In this document: positions 1 through 6,954 of the stretch, piece after piece
Layout: every line of letters starts with the position of its first letter
Numbering within the stretch: position 1 is the first letter of the stretch
Source: Candidatus Brocadiaceae bacterium
GTDB lineage: Bacteria > Planctomycetota > Brocadiia > Brocadiales > Bathyanammoxibiaceae
Direction of reading: 5' to 3'
Length of the DNA stretch: 10,957 bases
Assembly (NCBI GenBank): GCA_030018855.1
Contig: JASEHG010000049.1
Span: 1 to 10,957 of the forward strand
Program-made: the position numbers and the translations under genes
Notes under the pieces: model-generated
Database searches by the model: none
Told to the model about the DNA's origin: nothing
Seen by the model: the letters and a program-made list of their open reading frames with translations, nothing else

Positions 1-84
1 AGGGAGAATCCCAGGCGTATTCAAGACGAGGCATACGATAATCAGTGGGGGTATTTTGAAGAGATAATATACGGCAAGTTGTAG
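1..84 (+). CDS. 3' end of an unidentified plus-strand gene (partial)
   Basis: Frame 1 is open from the window edge for 27 codons and ends ...GYFEEIIYGKL followed by TAG at 82-84. The composition is protein-like (aromatic and charged residues, no low complexity), but too little is present to name a family. The stop codon is the first TAG of a palindromic GTAGGGGC element at 81-108, so the gene ends exactly where the repeat begins. It converges on the minus-strand gene that ends at 151, which takes its stop codon from the neighbouring element. It could be a chance open frame at the edge; the shared stop-in-repeat pattern argues that it is a real C-terminus. Confidence 0.5.
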   Translation, partial: RENPRRIQDEAYDNQWGYFEEIIYGKL

Positions 85-108
85 GGGCACGGCGCGCCGT
101 GCCCTTAC
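81..108. repeat. Palindromic GTAGGGGC element, copy 1
   Basis: A 28-bp near-perfect palindrome: left half GTAGGGGCACGGCG, right half CGCCGTGCCCTTAC, one mismatch. It contains the TAG stop of the left-edge gene and may form a hairpin in its transcript. Confidence 0.8.
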
Positions 109-154
109 AGGGGCGATGGGGGCGACCCATCCGCCTGAGGCGGTTCGCCCCTAC
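109..154. repeat. Compound palindromic element with nested CCGCCTGAGGCGG, copy 2
   Basis: Begins AGGGGCGA and ends TTCGCCCCTAC, so the outer ends are roughly inverted. Inside it carries GGGCGACCC and the 13-bp palindrome CCGCCTGAGGCGG (131-143). Its right end, read on the minus strand as GTAGGGGCG, gives the TAG stop (151-153) of the minus-strand gene. The nesting suggests that the 13-mer inserted into an older element. Confidence 0.7.
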
Positions 155-702
155 TTATTAAATAGCTTCGTTACCCTCTCGGTCGCCCCCTCCAGACTGG
201 TGAGGACGTAGCCTATGCCCTGCTCGTTGACCACCGACCCTGGCCCCCCGTCTTTTGGGTTCAATGGTTCCCGAAAGGCTATCCTCCTGATGTTCTCGTC
301 GTACTCCGTGAGCTTCTCCTGGCTCAGGACCCCGAGCTTTAACAACCTCTCCTCGTAGCTGGCCCTCTTGGAGCCCTTTTCCGGGGAGCCCTTCTTGAAC
401 GACTCCAGTGCGTCCTCCCAGTAATACTTCATATAAATCAGCGAGAGCCCCACCAGTTGGTCCCTCAGGGTCTCAATCTCCTTCTCCGACCAGTTCTTGT
501 GCTGTCTCTCCAGTATGACCCAGAACTCCTCGTGTATCTCCTTAGTGGGCATGTTGGACTTCTTGGAGACCGTTTGTAGTATCTGGGAGAGGCGTTCCTT
601 ATCCCTCTGATTTATGTAGTCCATGGGGTTAGCAACGCCCTCTGCCAGTGTGATGCCTGCGTATAGTAGGATAGTAAGAAACCAGAACCCTTTCAGTCTC
701 AT
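151..702 (-). CDS. Hypothetical exported protein, 183 aa
   Basis: The start is well supported: AAGGAG lies six bases before the ATG. Residues 1-20 look like a Sec signal peptide (MRLKGF, then a hydrophobic run to about residue 20, with plausible cleavage after ITLA), so the mature protein is probably periplasmic or secreted. The rest is soluble, charged and mostly helical (for example KEIHEEFWVILERQHKNWSEKEIETLRDQL, abbreviated here as residues 54-83), with no cysteine pair, metal motif or catalytic signature that I recognise. The C-terminus ...TKLFNK ends at a TAG lying inside a palindromic repeat (109-154), so the last residues may have been altered when the repeat arrived. It follows the cation ATPase on the same strand across about 100 bp of repeats. 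Function unknown. Confidence 0.75.
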   Translation of the reverse strand: MRLKGFWFLTILLYAGITLAEGVANPMDYINQRDKERLSQILQTVSKKSNMPTKEIHEEFWVILERQHKNWSEKEIETLRDQLVGLSLIYMKYYWEDALESFKKGSPEKGSKRASYEERLLKLGVLSQEKLTEYDENIRRIAFREPLNPKDGGPGSVVNEQGIGYVLTSLEGATERVTKLFNK

Positions 703-731
703 CTAAATCTCCTTATCTGTGTTGCGTATCT

Positions 732-769
732 GTGGGGGCACGGCGTCCGCCTGAGGCGGATGCCCCTAC
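732..769. repeat. Palindromic element with nested CCGCCTGAGGCGG, copy 3
   Basis: Starts GTGGGGGCACGGCG and ends ATGCCCCTAC, with TCCGCCTGAGGCGGA at 746-760. It lies between the ATPase and the exported-protein gene, just upstream of the latter. The outer ends match copies 1 and 4. Confidence 0.75.
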
Positions 770-783
770 CTGTCCCTGCAAAA

Positions 784-808
784 GGGCGACCCACCGGGTC
801 GCCCCTAC
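784..808. repeat. Palindromic element GGGCGACCC...GGGTCGCCCCTAC, copy 4
   Basis: A 25-bp element with GGGCGACCC and GGGTCGCCC arms around a short centre, ending CCCCTAC. Its right end supplies the TAG stop (805-807) of the cation ATPase on the minus strand. Confidence 0.75.
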
Positions 809-3636
809 ATTGCCCGCCTCATTCCAGACCATTCTTCCCTCCTGACCTCAATCATTTTCAATCTGGCCTTCCTGGGTGGTCTTTGGGGGCGGGAGGCCCT
901 CTTCTCAAAGTAGCGTAACAGGGTCTTTATGCCCTCCACTATCCCGAAGACTACGAAGGAGGCGCCGATGATTTCCAACCAGTCCCACCAGGGGAGGGGT
1001 ACCGTATGGAATATTGGGTTGCAGTAGGGCACATAAACGATTATTGCCTGAAGGGAGAGGGCGATTGCACAGGCGATGAGTAGCTGTCTGTTGGAGATAA
1101 AGCTTACCTTATAGAATGGGCCGAAAGACCTGAAGTTATAGGATAGGAACGCCTCCGCTATGACAAAGAAGGTGAAAGTCTCGCACCTGGCCTCTTCTAC
1201 GTTTTTGCCAAGATAGAATATGGACAGCGTAGCGGCGGCTACTACGAACCCAACGGCCACCAGATAACCGATTATACCCTTCGTGATAATGCCCTCCCTT
1301 GGGTCCCTTGGGGGACGCTTCATTATCTGTTTTTCGTAGGGCTCCACCCCCAGGGCAAGGGCGGGGAGGCCATCGGTGACCAGGTTGACCCAGAGGAGTT
1401 GTACCGGCAGTAAGGGCAGGGGCATGTTCAATAGCATGGCCGCAAAGATGGTGATGACCTCTGCAAAGTTGGAGGAGAGGAGGTAGTACACGAATTTCCT
1501 TATGTTCTCGTATATACCCCTGCCTTCCTCAATGGCGGCGACTATGGTGGCAAAGTTGTCATCGGCCAGTACCATATCGCTGGCCTCCTTTGTGACGTCG
1601 GTACCGGTTATCCCCATGGCCACGCCTATGTTTGACCTCTTGAGGGCCGGTGCGTCATTGATGCCGTCCCCCGTCATCGCCACCACGTGGCCCATCTTCT
1701 TGTGCATATCGGTTATCCTTACCTTGTGCTGGGGGGAGACCCTGGCGTAGACCCTGACCTCAGGGAATACCTTGGTGTACTCCTCATCACTCAGGGTGTC
1801 AAGTTCTGCCCCGGTGAGGAGGGCGCCTCCATCCAGGATACCTATCTCTTTAGCCACGGCGGCCGCCGTATCCTTGTGGTCGCCGGTTATCATGACCACC
1901 CGCAGGCCGGCCTCTCTGCACTCCTGGTAGGCCGCCCTTACCTCAGGTCTGGGGGGGTCAATCATCCCCTGTAACCCCAGGAACACCAGCCCCCCCTCCT
2001 CATGAGGCCCATCCCCTTCCAGTTCCTTCCTGGCAAAGGCCAGGACACGCAGGGCATCGCTGGCAAAGAGGTGGTTCACCGCCAGTATCTGGTTAATATC
2101 CTCCTGGGTCAGCCTTGCTATCCCCCCGTTTTTATATATGTGGGTACAACTGTCTAATACCTTTTCCACGGCGCCCTTTGTGTGCATCAGGGTCTTTCCA
2201 TCTGCGGTGCATATCACGGACATCTTTTTTCTCTCGGAGTCAAAGGGTATCTCGTCCAGCCTCTCGTGGTCTTTCCTCAGGTCCGGTAGCCCTGCCTTTG
2301 CGGCGGATACGAGGAGGGCTATCTCAGTGGGGTCTCCGATGGGTTCTTTGTCCAGGATGGCGTTGTTGCAGAATAGACCCGTTTCCAGGAGGAGTCTTAC
2401 ACCCTCGCCTGTCTCTACCTTTTGTCCATTGTTCAGGAACGCACCGTTTTTATCGTAGCCCTTGCCGGTAACGTCCAGGGTCTTGCCGTCTACGAATATC
2501 TTCCTGACGGTCATCTCGTTAACGGTGAGGGTGCCTGTCTTGTCCGTACATATTGCCGTGGCGGAGCCGAGGGTCTCCACGGCCGGGAGTTTTCTCACTA
2601 TGGCGTTTCTCTTGGCCATCTTTGTGAGGCCCATGGCCAGGGTTATGGTAACTACTGCGGGGAGGGCCTCTGGTATGGCCGCCACGGCCAGGGCAACGGC
2701 GGTCAGGAACAGGGTCATTAGCTCCTCACGGTTACCAAGACCTGCACGGGCCAGTCCCGTACCAAAGACGGCGGCGCATACTACCAGGATAACGATCCCC
2801 AGTATTTTGCCCAGCTTCTCCAGTCGCTTCTGGAGGGGCGTACTCTCCTTTTCCTCGGCCTGGAGCATGGCGGCTATCTTGCCGAACTCGGTATCCATGC
2901 CCGTAGAGGTTACGACGGCCCTGCAGTGCCCATACACCACCGTGGTACCAGAAAAGAACATGTTCTTCCTCTCCGGGATGGTGGCCGCTTCGTGTATCAC
3001 GTAAGTGGCCTTCTCTACCGGGACGGATTCCCCCGTGAGGACTGACTCATTCACCTTCAGGTGCAGGGCCTCCATGAGGCGGCAGTCTGCAGTTATCCGT
3101 TCCCCTGCCTCCAGGATAAGGACGTCGCCAGGGACCAGGGAGCGTGATTCAACTACCTTCACAGAGCCGTCTCTAAGGACCTTGGCCTTCGGTACGAGCA
3201 TCTTCTTCAGGGCCTCTACGGCCTTTTCCGCCTTTCTCTCGTGCAGGAAGCCCATGACGGCGTTCAGTATGACGATGGCAAAGATGACGCCAGCGTCAAG
3301 ATACTCACCCAGGGCGGCCGATACGGCAGTAGCCACCAGCAGGATTATTATCAGGACCTCTGTGAATTGCCTTAAGAACTGGAGTATGGCCGGGGTCTTC
3401 TTCTTTTCTACAATCTCGTTTGGGCCGTGCTTTTCCAGCCTCTTGGCGGCCTCTGCGTCGCTCAGCCCCGCGGGTCCGCTTTCAAGGCGACTCAGCACCT
3501 CTTCAGCACTGAGCCTGTACCACTCAGGTTGAGGTGCGGTAGGGCATCCGCCTGAGGCGGACAACGTGCCCCTACTATCTCCCTTTTTGGGCCTCTTCTT
3601 GGGTTCTTTTGTCTGAGTAGTTGTTTGTCCTATCAT
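805..3636 (-). CDS. P2-type cation-transporting ATPase, probably Ca2+ (PacL/SERCA-like)
   Basis: ATP-driven cation pump of the inner membrane, 943 aa, a normal P2 length. In order: N-terminal cation-ATPase domain (about 38-105), TGES actuator motif (201-204), IPEALP in M4 (321-326), phosphorylation site CTDKTGT with Asp365, MITGDH (583-587), TGDGINDAP (655-663), then M5-M10. Possible Ca2+ ligands remain: Glu323 in M4, Asn723 and Glu726 in M5, Asn751 and Asp755 in M6 (NLVTDGLPA). Ca2+ is therefore more likely than Na+ or H+, but this is inference. Two oddities: residues 21-33 are encoded by a palindromic repeat read in frame (3539-3575), and the TAG stop lies in another repeat (784-808). The basic tail after M10 (about 910-943) has no function I recognise. 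The Shine-Dalgarno signal before the ATG is weak (AAGAAG). Confidence 0.93.
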   Translation of the reverse strand: MIGQTTTQTKEPKKRPKKGDSRGTLSASGGCPTAPQPEWYRLSAEEVLSRLESGPAGLSDAEAAKRLEKHGPNEIVEKKKTPAILQFLRQFTEVLIIILLVATAVSAALGEYLDAGVIFAIVILNAVMGFLHERKAEKAVEALKKMLVPKAKVLRDGSVKVVESRSLVPGDVLILEAGERITADCRLMEALHLKVNESVLTGESVPVEKATYVIHEAATIPERKNMFFSGTTVVYGHCRAVVTSTGMDTEFGKIAAMLQAEEKESTPLQKRLEKLGKILGIVILVVCAAVFGTGLARAGLGNREELMTLFLTAVALAVAAIPEALPAVVTITLAMGLTKMAKRNAIVRKLPAVETLGSATAICTDKTGTLTVNEMTVRKIFVDGKTLDVTGKGYDKNGAFLNNGQKVETGEGVRLLLETGLFCNNAILDKEPIGDPTEIALLVSAAKAGLPDLRKDHERLDEIPFDSERKKMSVICTADGKTLMHTKGAVEKVLDSCTHIYKNGGIARLTQEDINQILAVNHLFASDALRVLAFARKELEGDGPHEEGGLVFLGLQGMIDPPRPEVRAAYQECREAGLRVVMITGDHKDTAAAVAKEIGILDGGALLTGAELDTLSDEEYTKVFPEVRVYARVSPQHKVRITDMHKKMGHVVAMTGDGINDAPALKRSNIGVAMGITGTDVTKEASDMVLADDNFATIVAAIEEGRGIYENIRKFVYYLLSSNFAEVITIFAAMLLNMPLPLLPVQLLWVNLVTDGLPALALGVEPYEKQIMKRPPRDPREGIITKGIIGYLVAVGFVVAAATLSIFYLGKNVEEARCETFTFFVIAEAFLSYNFRSFGPFYKVSFISNRQLLIACAIALSLQAIIVYVPYCNPIFHTVPLPWWDWLEIIGASFVVFGIVEGIKTLLRYFEKRASRPQRPPRKARLKMIEVRREEWSGMRRAM
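3539..3575. repeat. Palindromic element inside the cation ATPase gene, copy 5
   Basis: A 37-bp element with GTAGGGCA and GTGCCCCTAC ends and CCGCCTGAGGCGG at 3548-3560. The minus strand reads it as AGT AGG GGC..., so the TAG is out of frame and the element is translated (SRGTLSASGGCPT). It sits in the unconserved N-terminal extension, ahead of the first recognisable domain. Confidence 0.85.
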
Positions 3637-3716
3637 GGCTTCTTAAAACTTGTGGTGGGCATAGCGGATCCGATGGTGTGCAGATTGCCAGCCCACATTA
3701 CGGGTCCGGGCCGGGT

Positions 3717-4091
3717 CTAGAGGGCACCCCACCTTCTAAGGATAAAGCCCAGGGAAAGTTCCAGGGCAAACATGGTTACTGCCCATACCATGCACATAAT
3801 GGCAAGGCCCAGTCCGCCTGGGGCAGGTTTGTTCTTCTCCCTCTTTGCGCGTATGGCGTAACAGAGGGCCGTGGCCACAAGGGCTATGGTTACGGTCTCT
3901 ATGGTGGCCGATTCGGCCGTGGCCTTAATCCTCAAGAACCGTCTGGTCAACGTCTCCGCTACATTAAATCCAATACAGATATACAGCGTAACAACGGCAG
4001 GCTGGATGGACCTGCCACCCCTGGCACTGAGCAGGAGCACCAATGCCACGGAAGCCGTTACCAGTGAGAGCAACTCAAAGGCGATTTCCAT
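3717..4091 (-). CDS. Small hydrophobic membrane protein, 124 aa
   Basis: I do not recognise a family. The protein has three or four hydrophobic stretches likely to span the membrane (about 4-24, 31-50, 62-83 and 98-118) with basic loops between them (RRFLRIK, RAKREKNK), which suits an inner-membrane protein better than a chance frame. The opposite-strand frame over the same bases lacks such organisation. There is no clear Shine-Dalgarno before the ATG, so the start is uncertain. A plausible sigma70 promoter (4122-4150) lies just upstream. It precedes the cation ATPase by 80 bp on the same strand and may be co-transcribed with it, but nothing shows a functional link. Confidence 0.65.
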   Translation of the reverse strand: MEIAFELLSLVTASVALVLLLSARGGRSIQPAVVTLYICIGFNVAETLTRRFLRIKATAESATIETVTIALVATALCYAIRAKREKNKPAPGGLGLAIMCMVWAVTMFALELSLGFILRRWGAL

Positions 4092-4121
4092 GTCATTGCC
4101 ATCATTTATCCGTTAAGCAGG

Positions 4122-4150
4122 AGTTTAACAATTTTTCTGACTGCTTTCAA
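4122..4150 (-). promoter_or_regulatory. Candidate sigma70 promoter for the 124-aa membrane protein
   Basis: On the minus strand, TTGAAA (4145-4150), a 17-base spacer and TAAACT (4122-4127). The predicted start, near 4115, gives a leader of about 24 bases before the ATG at 4091. The -35 differs from consensus at one position, the -10 at two. Confidence 0.45.
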
Positions 4151-4187
4151 TACCACATAACCAGAATATCTCTCCACTGCAATCCAC

Positions 4188-4215
4188 TTGTAGTCCTATG
4201 CAAACTGAATATCAT
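4188..4215 (+). promoter_or_regulatory. Weak candidate promoter for the glutaredoxin-like gene
   Basis: TTGTAG (4188-4193), a 16-base spacer and TATCAT (4210-4215), giving a leader of about 40 bases. The -10 is good, the -35 poor. It shares the divergent 172-bp intergenic region with the minus-strand promoter at 4122-4150. Confidence 0.28.
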
Positions 4216-4263
4216 AAGATATAGAGGCAGTAAGGGTGTTCGTGGTGTGAAAGGAGGTCTGTC

Positions 4264-4509
4264 ATGAACGAGATAAAGGTATTTACTGCTACAGACTGCA
4301 CCAACTGCCTGCGGGTGAAGGATTATCTCAAGAAGGCCGGCCTCGAATTCATTGAATGTAACGTTATTGAGAGCAGGGAGGCAGCAGAGGAGCTGAAGAG
4401 GTTAGGTTACACATCGGTCCCTGTTGTTATCTGCGGAGAACGGACTATTCTTGGATTTGACCGTGCCAAGCTGGATGAACTAATCGCTTCCTGCCTGCAG
4501 GCGGCTTAA
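4264..4509 (+). CDS. Glutaredoxin-like (NrdH/Grx family) thiol redox protein
   Basis: Small cytoplasmic dithiol oxidoreductase, 81 aa, the normal length for the single-domain family. The thioredoxin fold is readable: first strand EIKVFTAT, active-site Cys12-Thr-Asn-Cys15 at the start of helix 1, the TSVPVV loop with cis-Pro53, and GFD at residues 64-66 near the end of the fold. It probably passes electrons from glutathione or a thioredoxin-reductase-type enzyme to a target such as ribonucleotide reductase or a metal-handling protein; the partner is not visible here. CTNC differs from the common CPYC/CVQC centres. The start is firm: AAGGAGGT at 4251-4258, five bases before the ATG. It is the only complete plus-strand gene in the window and stands alone. 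Confidence 0.88.
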   Translation: MNEIKVFTATDCTNCLRVKDYLKKAGLEFIECNVIESREAAEELKRLGYTSVPVVICGERTILGFDRAKLDELIASCLQAA

Positions 4510-4636
4510 AATAAATCCGGTATACCCGGAAAGGTACTCGCCGGGCACTACAGGAAATGCATGAGGGTGTTCGGTGAGTACTTTATGTTTTTAAAAAGGG
4601 GATGGGCGTTTATTGTAGGTCTTCGTAAGGAACAAA

Positions 4637-4709
4637 TGGGCCCGGCAGGGGTCGAACCTGCGACCAACGGATTATGAGTCCGCTGCTCTGCCGACTGAGC
4701 TACGGGCCC
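4637..4709 (-). tRNA. tRNA with CAT anticodon (elongator tRNA-Met, possibly tRNA-Ile2)
   Basis: A full cloverleaf on the minus strand: acceptor arms GGGCCCG and CGGGCCC pair 7/7, D-arm GCTC/GAGC, anticodon arm GCGGA/TCCGT with loop CTCATAA, T-arm GCAGG/CCTGC with loop TTCGACC, discriminator A. The 3' CCA is not encoded. The acceptor and anticodon arms lack initiator features such as a mismatched first pair. Whether CAT is left as Met or modified to lysidine for Ile (AUA) cannot be settled by eye; frequent ATA codons mean an Ile2 tRNA must exist somewhere. Upstream lies the inverted repeat at 4710-4832. Confidence 0.95.
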
Positions 4710-4832
4710 GTAGTTAGGGAGTAGGGGGTAGGGAAAAACCATTGTAAATTGGAAATTTTAAATTCAAAATCTTCAATCTTCAATTTACAATTTTTTATTT
4801 CCCTGGCCCCTAACCCCTATTCCCTAGTTGAT
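4710..4832. repeat. Long imperfect inverted repeat next to the tRNA
   Basis: The inner arms ATTGTAAATTG (4741-4751) and CAATTTACAAT (4781-4791) are exact inverted copies 29 bases apart. The outer arms are related G-rich and C-rich runs (TTAGGGAGTAGGGGGTAGGG near 4714-4733, and C-rich CCCTGGCCCCTAACCCCTA near 4801-4819). The whole resembles a miniature inverted-repeat element. It abuts the tRNA 5' end and contains TACAAT on the minus strand, which could act as the tRNA -10 box. No gene lies between it and 4900. Confidence 0.6.
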
Positions 4833-4899
4833 TATATCGCCTTTTTCGGGTGGGTCAAAGGGTTTTTGGCCAGGGACCAGCAGGGACTGTTTGCTGCCT

Positions 4900-5760
4900 C
4901 TAGTGTTCTTCTACAAGGAGTCCCCATCGCCTCTTGATACTCCTCTCTGCCACAGCAAAAATAAGGTGGTCAACCATGAGACCGATAGCCACAATTACCA
5001 CCATCACGGCAAAGAGGAGGCTGGTATCGTTAGCGACCCTTCCCTGGTTGAGGAGGTGGCCTAGACCAAGCTTTGCGAAGAGGAGTTCCCCTCCCATTAA
5101 GGACCTCCAGGCAAAACTCCACCCCAGCTTCATCCCCGTAACGATGGTAGGGAGGGCACCCGGGAGGATTACCTCCCAGTAAAGCCTCCAGCCCTCAATC
5201 CCTAGCAGTCGGGCATTCTTGACAAGGAGGGGGGGTATATGCTTTACCCCGTCTTGTGTAGAGATGACAATAACAAAGAGAGAGCCTATAACAACTACAA
5301 AGGCTATGGCCACCTGGCCAAATCCAAACCAGAGGGTAGCCACTGGCACCCAGCAAATACTGGGGAGGGTCTGTATGCCCAGGACGGCTGAACCTAAAGA
5401 ATGTTCCAGGTATTTAATCCTTCCCAGGAAAAGACCTATGGTAACCCCCAGGACCACAGATATAGAGTATCCAATGACAAGCCTCTGCATGCTTACGCCG
5501 ATGCCGACGAGGAGGCTCTTGTCCTCAAAGCCTCTGTAAAGCGTCAGGGCGACGGACACAGGGGAGGGGAGGATATGAGGGGGCCAGATACCCAGCAGGC
5601 ACACAAGCTCCCAGATGCCCACTATCCCCGCATAAAACCCGAATTTTACCAGGTAATTTTTCCAGGGAGTGGGCTTTTTGATGTGGGCCTTTGCTGGCCC
5701 TGCGCCTCCTGGGTTCAGGGCTAACCCCTTCTTTGGTAGAGTAGTCTTACGAGGGACCAA
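4900..5760 (-). CDS. ABC transporter permease, NitT/TauT family (SsuC/TauC/NrtB-like)
   Basis: Inner-membrane channel subunit, 286 aa, within the usual range. About six hydrophobic spans follow a soluble N-terminus of some 35 residues (about 38-58, 84-113, 130-165, 199-215, 247-270). The cytoplasmic EAA-type loop that docks on the ATPase is at about 181-205 (KNARLLGIEGWRLYWEVILP). Translation starts at TTG 5758-5760, the first usable start after an in-frame TAA, with AAAGGG six bases upstream. It lies 46 bp after the ATPase, with a palindromic element in the gap. Homologues import nitrate, bicarbonate, sulfonates, taurine or thiamine precursors; no binding protein is encoded here, so the substrate is open. 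Confidence 0.9.
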   Translation of the reverse strand: MVPRKTTLPKKGLALNPGGAGPAKAHIKKPTPWKNYLVKFGFYAGIVGIWELVCLLGIWPPHILPSPVSVALTLYRGFEDKSLLVGIGVSMQRLVIGYSISVVLGVTIGLFLGRIKYLEHSLGSAVLGIQTLPSICWVPVATLWFGFGQVAIAFVVVIGSLFVIVISTQDGVKHIPPLLVKNARLLGIEGWRLYWEVILPGALPTIVTGMKLGWSFAWRSLMGGELLFAKLGLGHLLNQGRVANDTSLLFAVMVVIVAIGLMVDHLIFAVAERSIKRRWGLLVEEH

Positions 5761-5783
5761 GTTCTGCCCTTTACGTTAGGTAA

Positions 5784-5810
5784 GTAGGGGCGGGGTTACC
5801 CCGTCCCTAC
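5784..5810. repeat. Palindromic element between ABC ATPase and permease, copy 6
   Basis: A 27-bp near-perfect palindrome, GTAGGGGCGGGG and CCCCGTCCCTAC around a short TTA centre. It gives the ABC ATPase its TAG stop (5807-5809). In the mRNA it would form a strong hairpin between two co-transcribed genes, which could affect their relative expression. Confidence 0.8.
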
Positions 5811-6739
5811 TTGGGATTGCTGTTATCTGGTGTAACTCCTACGCATTTCACGTCGCACTCCTTACAGGAGCCTTCGTCTAGTTCTTCCCGCATCACTTTC
5901 TCAATCTCGTCCCTTAGTATTGCCAGGATTTCAGTGGAAAGGGCGGCCACCTCTACGCTGCCGTCATCACGGGGCCTGGGTAGGTCTATCTTATATTCAC
6001 GTTTTATGCGCCCGGGCCTGCTTGAGAGCACGATTACCCTGTCAGCCAGACACACGGCCTCCCTGATGTTGTGGGTTACAAAGATGACAGTCTTGCCTGT
6101 CTTTTCCCAGATGTTCTGTAGTTCGTAGTGGAGTATCCACCGGGTCTGGGCGTCCAGGGCAGTGAAGGGCTCGTCCATGAGTAAAATCTCTGGCTCCATA
6201 GCCAGAGACCTGGCCAGGGCCACCCTCTGTCTCATACCCCCTGAGAGCTCATGGGGGTGGGCGTTTGCGAATTTAGAGAGATGGACCAGTCTGAGGAAGT
6301 CCATCGCCTTTACCGTTCGGGCCGCCTTTGAGAGGCCCTTACTCTTGAGGCCTATCTCAATATTCTTGCAGGCGGTCAGCCACGGGAAGAGTACAGACTC
6401 CTGGAACATCACTATGCGGTCCATTCCAGGCCCCTTAACCCTCCTGCCATTGCAGAGGACGTCCCCACAGCCGGCCCTGTCTAGCCCGGCGATTATATTT
6501 AGAAGGGTCGTCTTGCCACATCCCGAAGGCCCTAAAATGCAGACAAACTCCCCCTCCCTCACCTCAAAGTTTATGTCCTGGAGGGCCAGGGTAGTATTGC
6601 CGTTGGCAGACCTGAAGGCCTTGCTTACCCCTGTCAGGCGGAGCTTTATGGGTCTACTTAAAGTAGGGGTTGCCCGGCGGGCCGCCCCTACAGGGCTAGG
6701 CCCCTTAGCCATCTCTACAAGAGGACTCTTGTCAATCAC
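5807..6739 (-). CDS. ABC transporter ATPase, NitT/TauT family (SsuB/TauB/NrtD-like)
   Basis: Cytoplasmic ATPase that powers the adjacent permease, 310 aa, longer than the usual 250-265. Walker A GPSGCGKT (70-77), Q-loop Gln113, signature LSGGM (165-169), Walker B ILLMDE (185-190) and switch His223 are all intact, so it should hydrolyse ATP. The extra length is at the ends: residues 17-26 are a palindromic repeat read in frame, and the tail after about 285 holds three cysteines (CKECDVKC, 292-299) not typical of the family. The start is GTG at 6739 with GGGAGG upstream; it overlaps the stop of the upstream 58-codon ORF by four bases (GTGA), so translation is probably coupled. Its TAG stop lies in a palindromic element. 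Confidence 0.93.
   Translation of the reverse strand: MIDKSPLVEMAKGPSPVGAARRATPTLSRPIKLRLTGVSKAFRSANGNTTLALQDINFEVREGEFVCILGPSGCGKTTLLNIIAGLDRAGCGDVLCNGRRVKGPGMDRIVMFQESVLFPWLTACKNIEIGLKSKGLSKAARTVKAMDFLRLVHLSKFANAHPHELSGGMRQRVALARSLAMEPEILLMDEPFTALDAQTRWILHYELQNIWEKTGKTVIFVTHNIREAVCLADRVIVLSSRPGRIKREYKIDLPRPRDDGSVEVAALSTEILAILRDEIEKVMREELDEGSCKECDVKCVGVTPDNSNPK
6663..6691. repeat. Palindromic element inside the ABC ATPase gene, copy 7
   Basis: A 29-bp element, GTAGGGGTTGCCCGGC / GGGCCGCCCCTAC, imperfectly self-complementary. The minus strand reads it GTA GGG GCG GCC..., giving VGAARRATPT at residues 17-26, ahead of the conserved ABC domain. The TAG is out of frame. Confidence 0.8.
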
Positions 6740-6912
6740 CGACTTCCCTCCCCAACTAACCGGATACTGGTGGGTAGCAGGGCCCCCACCGTCAGATACC
6801 AGAGATATGAAAGTAAGTCTATAGTAATGATAGACTTTGACTCCAAAAGACTTTGCATTACTGGCACCTCTTTCCCTAAGCCCTTTCCAGACACCATTAA
6901 ATACACAGGCAT
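6736..6912 (-). CDS. Unannotated 58-aa small ORF upstream of the ABC ATPase
   Basis: Read directly from the minus strand: ATG at 6910-6912, 58 codons, TGA at 6736-6738. The protein begins MPVYLMVSGKGLGKEVPVMQ and has a hydrophobic stretch (about 33-50, LLSYLWYLTVGALLPTSI) that could be one membrane span. Three things support translation: a strong Shine-Dalgarno (AGGAG, five bases before the ATG), a near-consensus promoter about 36 bases further upstream, and a four-base stop/start overlap with the ABC ATPase. I recognise no family. It could be a membrane microprotein of the transporter, a leader peptide controlling the ATPase by coupling, or the decayed end of a lost gene. Confidence 0.55.
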   Translation of the reverse strand: MPVYLMVSGKGLGKEVPVMQSLLESKSIITIDLLSYLWYLTVGALLPTSIRLVGEGSR

Positions 6913-6954
6913 CAAATCTCCTATAAAATCTACTAAGTCAATAGAGATTGCAGA

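Noticed and set aside
3621..4067. 148-codon plus-strand open frame over the small membrane protein
   Set aside because: Glycine-rich and without hydrophobic organisation; the minus-strand frame has clear membrane segments.
4514..4530. TCCGG...CCGGA hairpin after the glutaredoxin-like gene as a terminator
   Set aside because: The stem is short and no T-run follows, so it is too weak to call.
4548..4742. 64-codon minus-strand open frame covering the tRNA
   Set aside because: It reads straight through the tRNA gene; this is a common spurious call.
6162..6824. 220-codon open frame on the plus strand opposite the ABC ATPase
   Set aside because: Antisense to intact Walker and signature motifs, with no recognisable family and no ribosome-binding site of note.
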